Below, piece after piece: positions 1-6,611 of a stretch of 19,349 bases of DNA. This stretch comes from an uncultured Blautia sp. Lineage in GTDB: Bacteria > Bacillota > Clostridia > Lachnospirales > Lachnospiraceae. The stretch's first letter is position 1, and the number at the start of each line of letters is the position of its first letter. A model generated the notes under the pieces. It ran no database searches, had not been told where the DNA came from, and saw nothing but the letters and a program-made list of their open reading frames with translations. Where the stretch lies: assembly GCA_900541345.1 (NCBI GenBank), contig UQJE01000046.1, positions 1 through 19,349 of the forward strand, written 5' to 3'. The position numbers and the translations under genes are program-made.

Positions 1-55
1 GTAGAGCACTTGACTTTTAATCAAGTTGTCCGGGGTTCGAATCCCCGATGCTTCA
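1..55 (+). tRNA. tRNA-Lys (anticodon UUU), 5' end outside the window
   Basis: The anticodon stem-loop has the seven-base loop CTTTTAA, giving anticodon TTT. It is followed by a perfect T-arm (CGGGG-TTCGAAT-CCCCG, 31-47), the 3' acceptor strand ATGCTTC and discriminator A at 55. About 18 bases of the 5' side (acceptor strand and the start of the D-arm) lie before the window. No CCA is encoded. It is the first of three tRNAs on this strand. Confidence 0.93.
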
Positions 56-60
56 TTTTT

Positions 61-90
61 GCGGAAAGCAACGCTTTCCGCTAATTTTTT
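61..90 (+). terminator. Rho-independent terminator-like hairpin after tRNA-Lys
   Basis: A perfect 9-bp stem (GCGGAAAGC / GCTTTCCGC) with a 3-nt loop is followed by CTAATTTTTT. It lies directly between tRNA-Lys and tRNA-Leu(UAG), so it may terminate part of the transcripts or serve as a processing hairpin inside a longer tRNA precursor. Confidence 0.7.
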
Positions 91-171
91 GCAGATGTGG
101 CGGAATTGGCAGACGCGCCAGATTTAGGTTCTGGTGTCTATGACGTGCAGGTTCAACTCCTGTCATCTGCA
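91..171 (+). tRNA. tRNA-Leu (anticodon UAG)
   Basis: The acceptor strands GCAGATG and CATCTGC pair, with discriminator A at 171. The anticodon stem CCAGA/TCTGG closes the loop TTTAGGT, giving anticodon TAG. A variable arm and the T-loop GTTCAACTC follow. Length is 81 nt without an encoded CCA, as expected for a class II tRNA. Confidence 0.95.
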
Positions 172-238
172 TCCGGAGCTTTGATTCCGGATAATTAAAT
201 ATTCATCGCGCGGAGAAATATCTCCATGAATGCGATAT

Positions 239-323
239 GCGGAAGTGTCGGAACTGGCAGACGAGCAAGACTAAGGATCTTGTGAGCAATGCGCTCGTGT
301 GGGTTCAAGTCCCATCTTCCGCA
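239..323 (+). tRNA. tRNA-Leu (anticodon AAG)
   Basis: The acceptor strands GCGGAAG and CTTCCGC pair, with discriminator A at 323. The anticodon stem CAAGA/TCTTG holds the loop CTAAGGA, so bases 34-36 are AAG. A long variable arm (TGAGCAATGCGCTCG) marks the class II leucine type. An A at wobble position 34 implies deamination to inosine by a TadA-type enzyme if it is to read CUC as well as CUU. No CCA is encoded. Confidence 0.95.
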
Positions 324-326
324 CAC

Positions 327-357
327 AAAAACACCGAGATGCTATTCCCGGTGTTTT
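327..357. terminator. Bidirectional terminator between tRNA cluster and phosphoesterase gene
   Basis: An inverted repeat (AAAACACCG 327-335 / CGGTGTTTT 349-357) is flanked by A-rich and T-rich ends on both sides. It can end the plus-strand tRNA transcript and the minus-strand operon whose last stop codon lies at 405. Confidence 0.85.
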
Positions 358-404
358 TTCTTTGCCTTTTATTGCAATTGTAAATTGCAGTTTTCTTTTA
401 AATT

Positions 405-887
405 TTAATCAAGATACTTAATTTGTGCATCTATATTTCCCCGAATATCTGTATTTAAAATTACATAACTGGATTTGCGTCCTGACTGACGGGGATATGC
501 CAGACTTCCCGGATTTATCACAAGGACTCCATTCTTTTGTGCCACAACCGGTTTGTGCGTATGACCAAAAAATGCGATCTCGCAGCCTCTTGACCTTGCT
601 TCATCTGCAATTCCACTTAAATCTATAGAAACCCCATAGTAATGCCCATGTGTTACAAGCGCTTTCTTACCTCCTATGGTAATTTCCTGCTCTCTTGGCA
701 AATCACAGAAAAAATCATTATTTCCAGCTACAATACAACAGGGACAATCCGCCAGTGCCTCTATAAAAATCTCTCTTCCCTCTACATCTCCGCAATGTAT
801 CAGTTTATCAAAAGGCGCTTCTCTCTCCACAGCCGTTTCCAGTTCCCTGTCTCTCCCATGCGTATCACTTACAACTAAAATCTTCAT
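405..887 (-). CDS. YfcE/YsnB-family metallophosphoesterase, 160 aa
   Basis: This is a small calcineurin-type metallophosphoesterase, a cytoplasmic enzyme family of two-metal phosphodiesterases. All metal-binding motifs are visible: D8-T-H10, G33-D34, G55-N-N-D58, H80-G-H82 and G108-H-T-H111. Length fits the family (about 155-185 aa). The start codon overlaps the stop of the upstream rdgB gene in an ATGA arrangement (884-887), so the two are translationally coupled. The same rdgB-phosphoesterase pairing is known in Bacillus (ysnA-ysnB). The physiological substrate is not known for this family; activity is usually shown on artificial phosphodiesters. It is distinct from the second family member at 2648-3190. 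Confidence 0.9.
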   Translation of the reverse strand: MKILVVSDTHGRDRELETAVEREAPFDKLIHCGDVEGREIFIEALADCPCCIVAGNNDFFCDLPREQEITIGGKKALVTHGHYYGVSIDLSGIADEARSRGCEIAFFGHTHKPVVAQKNGVLVINPGSLAYPRQSGRKSSYVILNTDIRGNIDAQIKYLD

Positions 888-1468
888 AAAAGCTCTTCCT
901 TTATGGCGCGAAGCGCTTTTCCCCTGTGACTGATTTTATTTTTTTCTTCCATAGAAAGCTCTGCGGAGGAGCAGCCATATTCTGGAAGATAAAAAATCGG
1001 ATCGTAACCAAAACCGTTTTCTCCCGTTTCCTCGTAGCCTATACGCCCTTCCATCGTTCCTCTTACTGTCTTTACTGTTCCGTCAGGAAAAGCCGCTGCA
1101 ATGGCACATACAAAGCGCGCGGTACGTTTTTCATCTGGTACACCTTCGAGGCGCTCAATGAGATTTGCATTTTTAATTCGGTAAGAAGTATCTTCTCCCA
1201 TATATCTTGCAGAATAAATTCCAGGTTCTTTATTCAAATAATCAATTTCCAGACCGGAATCATCTGCCAGAGCAATTTCCCCTGTCAGTTTGCACACAGT
1301 CTTTGCCTTAATAACTGCATTTTCTTCAAATGTTTTTCCATCTTCCACAATCTCGGCTTCCACGCCTGCCTCTTTCATGGAAAGCACTTCTGCGTCAAGA
1401 TCTTTTAAAATCTCACGAATTTCCTTCATTTTTCCTGCATTGCCTGTTGCAAAAATAATTTTTTTCAT
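884..1468 (-). CDS. rdgB: XTP/dITP diphosphatase (RdgB/HAM1 family), 194 aa
   Basis: The enzyme hydrolyses non-canonical purine nucleoside triphosphates (XTP, dITP, ITP) to monophosphate and pyrophosphate, keeping deaminated bases out of DNA and RNA. Family motifs are clear: the N-terminal FATGNAGKMKEI, the acidic LADDSGLEID segment, GYDPIFY, and the C-terminal KNKISHRGKAL. The ATG at 1468 is preferred over an in-frame GTG at 1477: the Shine-Dalgarno AAAGGAG (around 1479-1485) is about 10 nt before the ATG but only one base before the GTG, and MKKIIFATGN is the usual family N-terminus. The gene follows the methyltransferase closely (stop at 1474) and overlaps the next phosphoesterase by 4 nt, so it belongs to the same operon. 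Confidence 0.95.
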   Translation of the reverse strand: MKKIIFATGNAGKMKEIREILKDLDAEVLSMKEAGVEAEIVEDGKTFEENAVIKAKTVCKLTGEIALADDSGLEIDYLNKEPGIYSARYMGEDTSYRIKNANLIERLEGVPDEKRTARFVCAIAAAFPDGTVKTVRGTMEGRIGYEETGENGFGYDPIFYLPEYGCSSAELSMEEKNKISHRGKALRAIKEELL

Positions 1469-1473
1469 CTCTC

Positions 1474-2628
1474 TCACTCTCCTTTGTTCCTTTTCGGCGG
1501 ACGCGGTCCTAAAAATTGATAATAATACGTTTTTAACATACCATTATAAATTTTTCTGTTTTTATCCGCTTTTTTTCCAATATCAAGCTCCGCTTTATCA
1601 TAAGAAGTAATCAAGTACATGGACCACTTGTCCAGGCGATTATAACTCTCTCCGATTTCTCTGTAAAGAGCAGGAAGCGCTTCTTTTTCTTCCAGTCTTT
1701 CTCCATATGGCGGGTTTGTAATGATAAATCCGTAAGGTTTTGGATGACGCAGTTCTTTTACTGGTCTTTGCTGAAAATGAATCAGCTTGTCCACTCCTGC
1801 CATTTTTGCATTTGACCGCGCAGCCCGCAGAGCGTCCGGATCAATATCAAATCCCTGAATATCCGTGTCCACATTTAAATTTACCCTGTCCTGAGCCTCC
1901 TCAAGAGCCTCATACCAGCATCTTCTTGGAACAAGATGTTTCCAGTCCTCTGCAAGAAAAGAACGATTCATGCCCGGCGCAATATCAGCAGCCATCATAG
2001 CAGCTTCTATGGGGAAAGTTCCGCTTCCGCAGAATGGATCTACAAGAATTCTTTCCTTATTCCACGGAGTCAGCATAATAAGTGCAGACGCCAGAGTTTC
2101 CGTGATTGGCGCTTTCACCGTCATCTGACGGTATCCCCTTTTATGGAGGGAAACACCAGAGGTATCAATTCCAATCGTGGCAACATCCTTCATAAACGCC
2201 ACACGAATAGGGAAGCTTGCTCCGTCCTCCGGAAACCATGAAATGCCGTATACACCTTTTAATCGCTCCACAATCGCCTTTTTCATAATAGACTGTATGT
2301 CTGAAGGGCTGAACAGCTTACTCTTGACAGAATTCGCCTTTGCAACCCAAAATTTTCCATCTGAGGGAATAAACTTTTCCCAGGGAAGTTCCTTTGTCTT
2401 GTCAAAAAGCTCCTCAAACGTGGTAGCTTTTACCTCTCCTACTTTAAGAAGAATCCTCTCTGTTGTGCGAAGAAACATATTTGCATCTGCAATACCCTGC
2501 GCATCTGCAAGAAATGTAACTTTTCCATCCTCTACTTTACTGATTTCATATCCCAAATCCAGTATTTCTCTTTTTAACACTGCTTCCAGTCCAAAATGAC
2601 AAGGCGCAATCAGTTCCCATTTTTCCAT
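1474..2628 (-). CDS. THUMP-domain class I SAM-dependent RNA methyltransferase (YpsC/RlmL-like), 384 aa
   Basis: The first ~155 residues form a THUMP RNA-binding region. The C-terminal half is a Rossmann-fold methyltransferase with the SAM-binding segment VDPFCGSGTFPIEAAMMAA and the amino-methylating motif NPPYGERL. This matches Bacillus YpsC and the N-terminal methyltransferase half of E. coli RlmL, which makes m2G2445 in 23S rRNA. That site is inferred from the family and cannot be read from the sequence. The ATG at 2628 is preceded by GGGAGG with a 9-nt spacer, and the upstream yfcE stop is 19 nt away. Its stop overlaps the rdgB ribosome-binding region, which suggests coupled translation. 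It is about half the length of proteobacterial RlmL because the second (RlmK) domain is absent, as usual in Firmicutes. Confidence 0.9.
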   Translation of the reverse strand: MEKWELIAPCHFGLEAVLKREILDLGYEISKVEDGKVTFLADAQGIADANMFLRTTERILLKVGEVKATTFEELFDKTKELPWEKFIPSDGKFWVAKANSVKSKLFSPSDIQSIMKKAIVERLKGVYGISWFPEDGASFPIRVAFMKDVATIGIDTSGVSLHKRGYRQMTVKAPITETLASALIMLTPWNKERILVDPFCGSGTFPIEAAMMAADIAPGMNRSFLAEDWKHLVPRRCWYEALEEAQDRVNLNVDTDIQGFDIDPDALRAARSNAKMAGVDKLIHFQQRPVKELRHPKPYGFIITNPPYGERLEEKEALPALYREIGESYNRLDKWSMYLITSYDKAELDIGKKADKNRKIYNGMLKTYYYQFLGPRPPKRNKGE

Positions 2629-2647
2629 CTCTTTTTTCCTCCCTGTC

Positions 2648-3190
2648 CTATAACTGAATACTCTTCACAACATTTCTGTCAAAATCTTTAATCTCAAACA
2701 GCCCATTTTCCAAAACTGCATATGTAGGCGGATTTCCTTCTTTCGGAATGGAAACAGAGCCAGGATTCAGCCATATATAATCTCCCATATTCTCTGCTTT
2801 TAAAACATGCGTATGACCGTGGATCAAAATATCACCTTTTTTCGGAGGCGGCAGATGGTCTGTGTTATACACATGTCCGTGAGTTGCAAAAAAAGTTTTC
2901 CCCTCAATTACAAGCACACAGTAATCCGCCAGAACAGGAAACTCAAGCACCATCTGGTCCACCTCTGCCTCGCAGTTTCCTCTTACTGTATAAATCTCAT
3001 CTTTTTTGTCATTCAACATGGCAATGACTTCTTTTGGAGCATACTCCTTTGGAAGGTCATTTCTCGGTCCGTGATAAAGCAGATCTCCAAGAAGAACAAG
3101 GCGTTCCGCCCCTTCTTCTCTATATGCCTCCAGCATTTTTCGGCAGAAATATGCAGAGCCATGTACATCTGATGCAAACATGTATTTCAT
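2648..3190 (-). CDS. yfcE: Phosphodiesterase YfcE, 180 aa
   Basis: This is a cytoplasmic manganese-type phosphodiesterase. The sequence follows E. coli YfcE closely along its length: an opening like MKYMFASDVHGS, LGDLLYHGPRNDLP, VRGNCEAEVDQM, ATHGHVY and HGHTHV, ending with LNPGSVSIPKEGNPPTYA. The predicted metal ligands are D8, H10, D36, N72, H104, H126 and H128. The start has AGGAGA nine bases upstream. It lies 45 nt downstream of the rhodanese gene and 19 nt upstream of the RNA methyltransferase, so it is co-transcribed with both. The natural substrate of the family is unresolved. Confidence 0.93.
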   Translation of the reverse strand: MKYMFASDVHGSAYFCRKMLEAYREEGAERLVLLGDLLYHGPRNDLPKEYAPKEVIAMLNDKKDEIYTVRGNCEAEVDQMVLEFPVLADYCVLVIEGKTFFATHGHVYNTDHLPPPKKGDILIHGHTHVLKAENMGDYIWLNPGSVSIPKEGNPPTYAVLENGLFEIKDFDRNVVKSIQL

Positions 3191-3235
3191 ATAGTTTTCT
3201 CTCCTGTTGTTTTTTCTCTTACTACATTATCACGC

Positions 3236-3547
3236 TTAACGGGAAATTACAAGATTTCTTCCTCTATATGCGGCAAATCCGCCAATTACACTCCGCGTTC
3301 TATATCCTTTTGCCCCAAGAAGCTTTGCCGCTTTTAAACTGGCGCCTCCCCTATCACAATACAGAACAAGAATTTTGTTTTTCGGAAAAATATGACCTTC
3401 TTCTATTTTCTGATAGGAAACATTTTCTGCTCCTTTCACATGGGAAACACGGTATTCCTCTTCTCCTCGCATATCTATAATAAGCGCATCTGCCCTGTTC
3501 ACATAATAGTCCAGCATTTTCGCTGAAATTGTTTCTACCTGGAACAT
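3236..3547 (-). CDS. Single-domain rhodanese-like sulfurtransferase, 103 aa
   Basis: A stand-alone rhodanese domain: DALIIDMRGEEEYRVSHVKGAENV near the N-terminus, then the active-site loop around C64 (LYCDRGGAS), ending with GYRTRSVIGGFAAYRG. The catalytic cysteine is present, so it can carry a persulfide and act in sulfur transfer; the acceptor is unknown. It is the first gene of the operon running to 405. The start at 3547 has GGAG with a 6-8 nt spacer, and a sigma-A promoter lies at 3568-3596. Length is typical of PspE/GlpE-type single domains. There is no signal peptide. Confidence 0.88.
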   Translation of the reverse strand: MFQVETISAKMLDYYVNRADALIIDMRGEEEYRVSHVKGAENVSYQKIEEGHIFPKNKILVLYCDRGGASLKAAKLLGAKGYRTRSVIGGFAAYRGRNLVISR

Positions 3548-3567
3548 AATAAACTCCTTTTTTATCT

Positions 3568-3596
3568 ATTATATGATGCAGGCAACATTGTGGAAA
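3568..3596 (-). promoter_or_regulatory. Sigma-A promoter of the rhodanese-yfcE-rdgB operon
   Basis: On the minus strand a -35 TTTCCA (3591-3596, 4/6) is separated by 17 nt from a perfect -10 TATAAT (3568-3573). It lies between the upstream gene's terminator and the rhodanese start, giving a short leader. Confidence 0.65.
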
Positions 3597-3619
3597 CCCG
3601 AAGTACAAAACGATTCATC

Positions 3620-3645
3620 AAAAAAAGGACGGCTTTACGCCGCCC
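3620..3645 (-). terminator. Terminator of the 57-aa gene
   Basis: On the minus strand GGGCGGC (3639-3645) pairs with GCCGTCC (3627-3633) through a 5-nt loop with one G-U pair, followed by seven T. It begins 12 nt after the stop codon at 3657, giving the small gene its own transcription unit. Confidence 0.85.
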
Positions 3646-3656
3646 TCCTCTCTGTT

Positions 3657-3830
3657 TTAGTATCTGTTTTTGGAATTTTCTGTTTTATCCTGTGCATTTT
3701 TACCGTAATTGCAGTTGCGGCTGTTCTGCTCATTTTTAGCATTTCTGGAATTCTGCTCGTTCATTTCATTTTTATTGGAATTCGCTGCTGTTCTTAAATT
3801 TTTGTTTTCAGATTCATAATTTTTTGCCAT
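3657..3830 (-). CDS. Very small Asn-rich hydrophilic protein (57 aa), candidate spore protein
   Basis: This open frame is shorter than most gene finders report but has every sign of a real gene. AGGAGGG (3839-3845) lies 8 nt before the ATG, a strong terminator follows the stop, and a sigma-G-like promoter is in place (3875-3903). The protein starts MAKNYESENKNLR and ends QDKTENSKNRY. It is dominated by Asn, Lys, Glu, Ser, Gln and Arg, with no hydrophobic segment and a single Cys near residue 40. The segment NEQNSRN occurs twice with a 9-residue period (about 24-30 and 33-39). I do not recognise a named family. The small size, composition and promoter type resemble minor small acid-soluble spore proteins (the N/Q-rich gamma type is the nearest analogy), so a forespore role is an inference. 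An alternative is an ordinary hydrophilic stress peptide. Confidence 0.75.
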   Translation of the reverse strand: MAKNYESENKNLRTAANSNKNEMNEQNSRNAKNEQNSRNCNYGKNAQDKTENSKNRY

Positions 3831-3874
3831 TTTAATAGCCCTCCTGATACAATAATTTTGTTCCTTACACTGGT

Positions 3875-3903
3875 TATTATGTCAAAAAGTCAGGAGAATA
3901 TTC
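3875..3903 (-). promoter_or_regulatory. Sigma-G/F (forespore) type promoter of the 57-aa gene
   Basis: On the minus strand GAATA (3899-3903) fits the forespore -35 pattern GHATR, and CATAATA (3875-3881) fits the -10 pattern CATnnTA, with a 17-nt spacer. The start site would be about 38 nt before the small gene. A sigma-A TTGACA also overlaps this stretch but has no acceptable -10 at the right distance. Confidence 0.55.
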
Positions 3904-4020
3904 AGCAAAATATTATTGCTTTTTTTTCCAATTTATATTATAATTACTGTTGTAAAAAGAATTTACCCTTCAAAAATTTTTTTTACATAACCCCTTATTT
4001 AATTATTTATACTCCCCTCG

Positions 4021-4051
4021 AAATACCCGGTAGCTCCCCTACCGGGTATTT
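4021..4051. repeat. Perfect 13-bp inverted repeat, terminator-like on the plus strand
   Basis: AAATACCCGGTAG (4021-4033) and CTACCGGGTATTT (4039-4051) are exact complements around a 5-nt loop. On the plus strand it is followed by CTCTTTTTA. It sits between the terminator of the sugar operon and the 57-aa gene. It could be a back-up terminator for the minus-strand operon, although no T-run follows on that strand, or the end of a plus-strand transcript. Confidence 0.6.
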
Positions 4052-4075
4052 CTCTTTTTATATGCTGTCAGATAC

Positions 4076-4121
4076 AAAACACCGCACAAAATCGTTTTCT
4101 CATTCCAATCTTGTGCGGTGT
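4076..4121 (-). terminator. Terminator of the sugar-uptake/GH32 operon
   Basis: On the minus strand ACACCGCACAA (4111-4121) pairs with TTGTGCGGTGT (4079-4089), an 11-bp stem with a long loop that can partly extend the helix, followed by TTTTG. It starts 4 nt after the GH32 stop codon. Confidence 0.8.
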
Positions 4122-4125
4122 CTGA

Positions 4126-5601
4126 TTATTTCATTATTTCCACATCGTATATTTCCACTTTCGCATCTTGTGCAAGAATACCAAGCTCATATTCCGGTTT
4201 TGCATAAATACGATATGTAAAAGCAATCTGTTCTGCTACAAAAACTTCCACCATATCATGCTCCACAAAAATTTTAATATCTATAGACTCGCCTTCTTTA
4301 ATAAGAAACGGCTTTTCACAGACACGGATGCCATCCGGTCCCGGTTCTGTAGCAGGCGGAACTGCCTGACAGGACTGTACCCAGAACGGGTCTACTCCCA
4401 TCGGAAGAGAAAGAAGCGATACCCGATTCATTGCAACATCGAACTCAAGAAGAAGACAACCGCTTGCTTCTTTATCGGATTTCAGTAAAATCCCGAAATG
4501 GTCATATACTTCTCTTGGAAGAATCTTACATTTAAAAAGAAAGCTTTCTTCCTCATGCTCCAGGAATCCATACGTACACGTACTCACAGAATCCAGCTCG
4601 AAGGCATTATTCCCATACTGTTTACTTACTCCCAGAACAGGAGTGTATTTCCAGTTTACCGGTTTCGAGAATGCTTCAACATATTCCTGCGGTACTTTCA
4701 CATCAAGCTCTCCCTCTTCTGTTGCTACAACCTCATGAGGTATGCAGAATGTACCACCCCAATACCACTCCCCTCTGTCACTTCTCTCTGCTCTGTCATG
4801 TGCCCAGGCAAAATAAAATCTTCTTCCATTATCATCTTCCATTGATTTTGCAGCATAAAATCTTCTTCCTCCGATTCCGTCCTTCTTCGGTTTCCTCCAA
4901 GGACCAAAAGGAGATTTCGATACACGATAAATTGTGTTAACAAACTCCGAAAATCTGGAATAAGAAAGATACCAGTTCTCTCCAATTTTGTACATTTCAC
5001 AGCATTCCGGGCAATTCGTATGACCTGGTGTATAAATCGGACCGTAATATTCCCAGTTTGCAAGATCTTTCGAACGATAAAGCACAATACACCCTCTTCT
5101 TGTAACCGGCATATCCAACTTTCTTGCAGAAATCAAAATCCAGTAATTTTCATCTTCTTCATTATAAAAAACGTAAGGATCACGCCAGTCCAGTTTTTCG
5201 TAAAGCTCAATCATAGGGGTAATCACTGGATTTCCCGAATCCTTTGTCCAGGTAATCCCATCTTCACTTGTGGCATGACAAATTGTCTGCTGATATTCTG
5301 CTGTAAGGCAATACCCTGTATAAAAGGCATGATATTTTCCCTCTCCATATATCACAGAACCAGTCCATACTCCTGAAGCATCCGGCTCATCTCCTTCTCC
5401 GGGATAAATAGCTGTAGGAAGCTCTTTCCAATGTACAAGATCATCTGAAACACTGTGACTCCACGTTGTGCGAAGTCTTGCGGGATAGACTGTAGTTCCC
5501 GGAGGCGGTGTCAGGGAAAAAATATGATACTGCCCGTTATGGTAAAAAGGAATCGCATCTCCTGTTGAATCTGCAAATGACATTTTTCTGAAAATTTCCA
5601 T
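4126..5601 (-). CDS. GH32-like glycoside hydrolase (beta-fructofuranosidase superfamily), cytoplasmic, 491 aa
   Basis: A five-bladed beta-propeller hydrolase followed by a C-terminal beta-sandwich. GH32 landmarks are visible: SGVWTGS (76-82), WRDP (R140-D141-P142, transition-state stabiliser) and PEC (E199, general acid/base). The first motif, usually WMNDPNG with the nucleophile Asp, is replaced by STGDAIPFYHNGQYHIF, leaving D15 as the likely nucleophile. The enzyme is therefore an outlying branch, and its substrate (sucrose, a fructo-oligosaccharide, a difructose anhydride or another furanoside) cannot be told from the sequence. There is no signal peptide, so it acts on an imported sugar. 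It starts 10 nt after the permease stop with AGGA as RBS and is the last gene of the operon. Confidence 0.85.
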   Translation of the reverse strand: MEIFRKMSFADSTGDAIPFYHNGQYHIFSLTPPPGTTVYPARLRTTWSHSVSDDLVHWKELPTAIYPGEGDEPDASGVWTGSVIYGEGKYHAFYTGYCLTAEYQQTICHATSEDGITWTKDSGNPVITPMIELYEKLDWRDPYVFYNEEDENYWILISARKLDMPVTRRGCIVLYRSKDLANWEYYGPIYTPGHTNCPECCEMYKIGENWYLSYSRFSEFVNTIYRVSKSPFGPWRKPKKDGIGGRRFYAAKSMEDDNGRRFYFAWAHDRAERSDRGEWYWGGTFCIPHEVVATEEGELDVKVPQEYVEAFSKPVNWKYTPVLGVSKQYGNNAFELDSVSTCTYGFLEHEEESFLFKCKILPREVYDHFGILLKSDKEASGCLLLEFDVAMNRVSLLSLPMGVDPFWVQSCQAVPPATEPGPDGIRVCEKPFLIKEGESIDIKIFVEHDMVEVFVAEQIAFTYRIYAKPEYELGILAQDAKVEIYDVEIMK

Positions 5602-5611
5602 ATTCTTATCC

Positions 5612-6610
5612 TCACTTTATCTGCTGTTTTTTTCTGAAAGAAATCTTATCCTTCTGCGCATCAAGCAAAACTGCACATGCGATAATAAGACCTTTTACAA
5701 TTAACTGCCAATAAGAGCTGACTCCAATCAGATTTAATCCATTGGAAATAATACCGATTACCATAGCTCCGATTACTGTGCCGCTGATACGCCCTCTTCC
5801 CCCGGACATGGAAGTTCCTCCAAGAACACACGCAGCAATTGCATCCAGCTCATAACCATCTCCTACAGATGGCTGACCGGAATACATTCTGGAACAAAGT
5901 ACAAGACCTGCAAACGCAGATAAAAATCCAGAAAGAGTAAAGACTGCAATTTCCACTTTTTTAATAGGAACACCAGAAAGCCTTGCTGCCTCACGGTTTC
6001 CGCCAATAGCATAAATATATGTACCAAATTTTGTTTTGCCTAACATAAAGCTGAAAACCACAATAAGAATTACCATATACACAACAGGCAGCGGAATCGT
6101 ATTAAAAAGATAACCTGTTCCGATTTCTGCAAAAAACTTATTATTAATTCGTGTAGACTGCCCTCCTGAATATACATAAGGAATTCCTCTGCAGATATTC
6201 ATCATTGCCATTGTAATAATAAATGCCGGAACCCGGAAATGTGCAACAACAGAACCACTTACAAAACCAGCAATTACACCGAAAAGAATTCCAAACAAAA
6301 TAGCAAGCCCCATAGGAATTCCCTGGTTTACAATAAAACCAACTGTCAATGTTCCGCTCATTGCCACAATCGCACCTACTGACAAATCAATATGCCCTAG
6401 AATAATAATAAAGGTCATGCCAAGTGCAATATAAGTATTGATAGAAATCTGTCTCAATACAGATACAATATTATTCGTTGTCAGGAATTTATCAGTTGCA
6501 AACGTAACAATTACACATAAAAGAACAAGTACGCATAAAATTCCTTTATTATTAATAAAAACCCCAAGAAACGGATTATTTTTCACAGATGTCTTTTTAC
6601 TTTCATTCAT
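5612..6610 (-). CDS. Sugar ABC transporter permease, ribose/CUT2 class (RbsC-like), 332 aa
   Basis: A multi-spanning inner-membrane permease with the hallmarks of RbsC: GMTFIIILGHIDLSVGA in the first third, GGNREAARLSGV, and the C-terminal LGGTSMSGGRGRISGTVIGA. The start at 6610 (MNESKKTS) is chosen because it lies one base after the ATPase stop and has AGGAGG about 11 nt upstream. An in-frame ATG at 6634 would place the RBS inside the coding region. It pairs with the ATPase (6612-8108) and binding protein (8173-9135). CUT2 systems usually carry monosaccharides (ribose, xylose, fructose, galactose), but the GH32 neighbour suggests a fructose-containing or other furanoside ligand. Confidence 0.9.
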   Translation of the reverse strand: MNESKKTSVKNNPFLGVFINNKGILCVLVLLCVIVTFATDKFLTTNNIVSVLRQISINTYIALGMTFIIILGHIDLSVGAIVAMSGTLTVGFIVNQGIPMGLAILFGILFGVIAGFVSGSVVAHFRVPAFIITMAMMNICRGIPYVYSGGQSTRINNKFFAEIGTGYLFNTIPLPVVYMVILIVVFSFMLGKTKFGTYIYAIGGNREAARLSGVPIKKVEIAVFTLSGFLSAFAGLVLCSRMYSGQPSVGDGYELDAIAACVLGGTSMSGGRGRISGTVIGAMVIGIISNGLNLIGVSSYWQLIVKGLIIACAVLLDAQKDKISFRKKQQIK

Positions 6611-6611
6611 A

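Noticed and set aside
3573..3797. Plus-strand 74-aa hydrophobic ORF that looks like a membrane peptide
   Set aside because: It is the antisense of the Asn-rich 57-aa gene; its apparent hydrophobicity comes from AAT/AAA codons read backwards, and it has no RBS.
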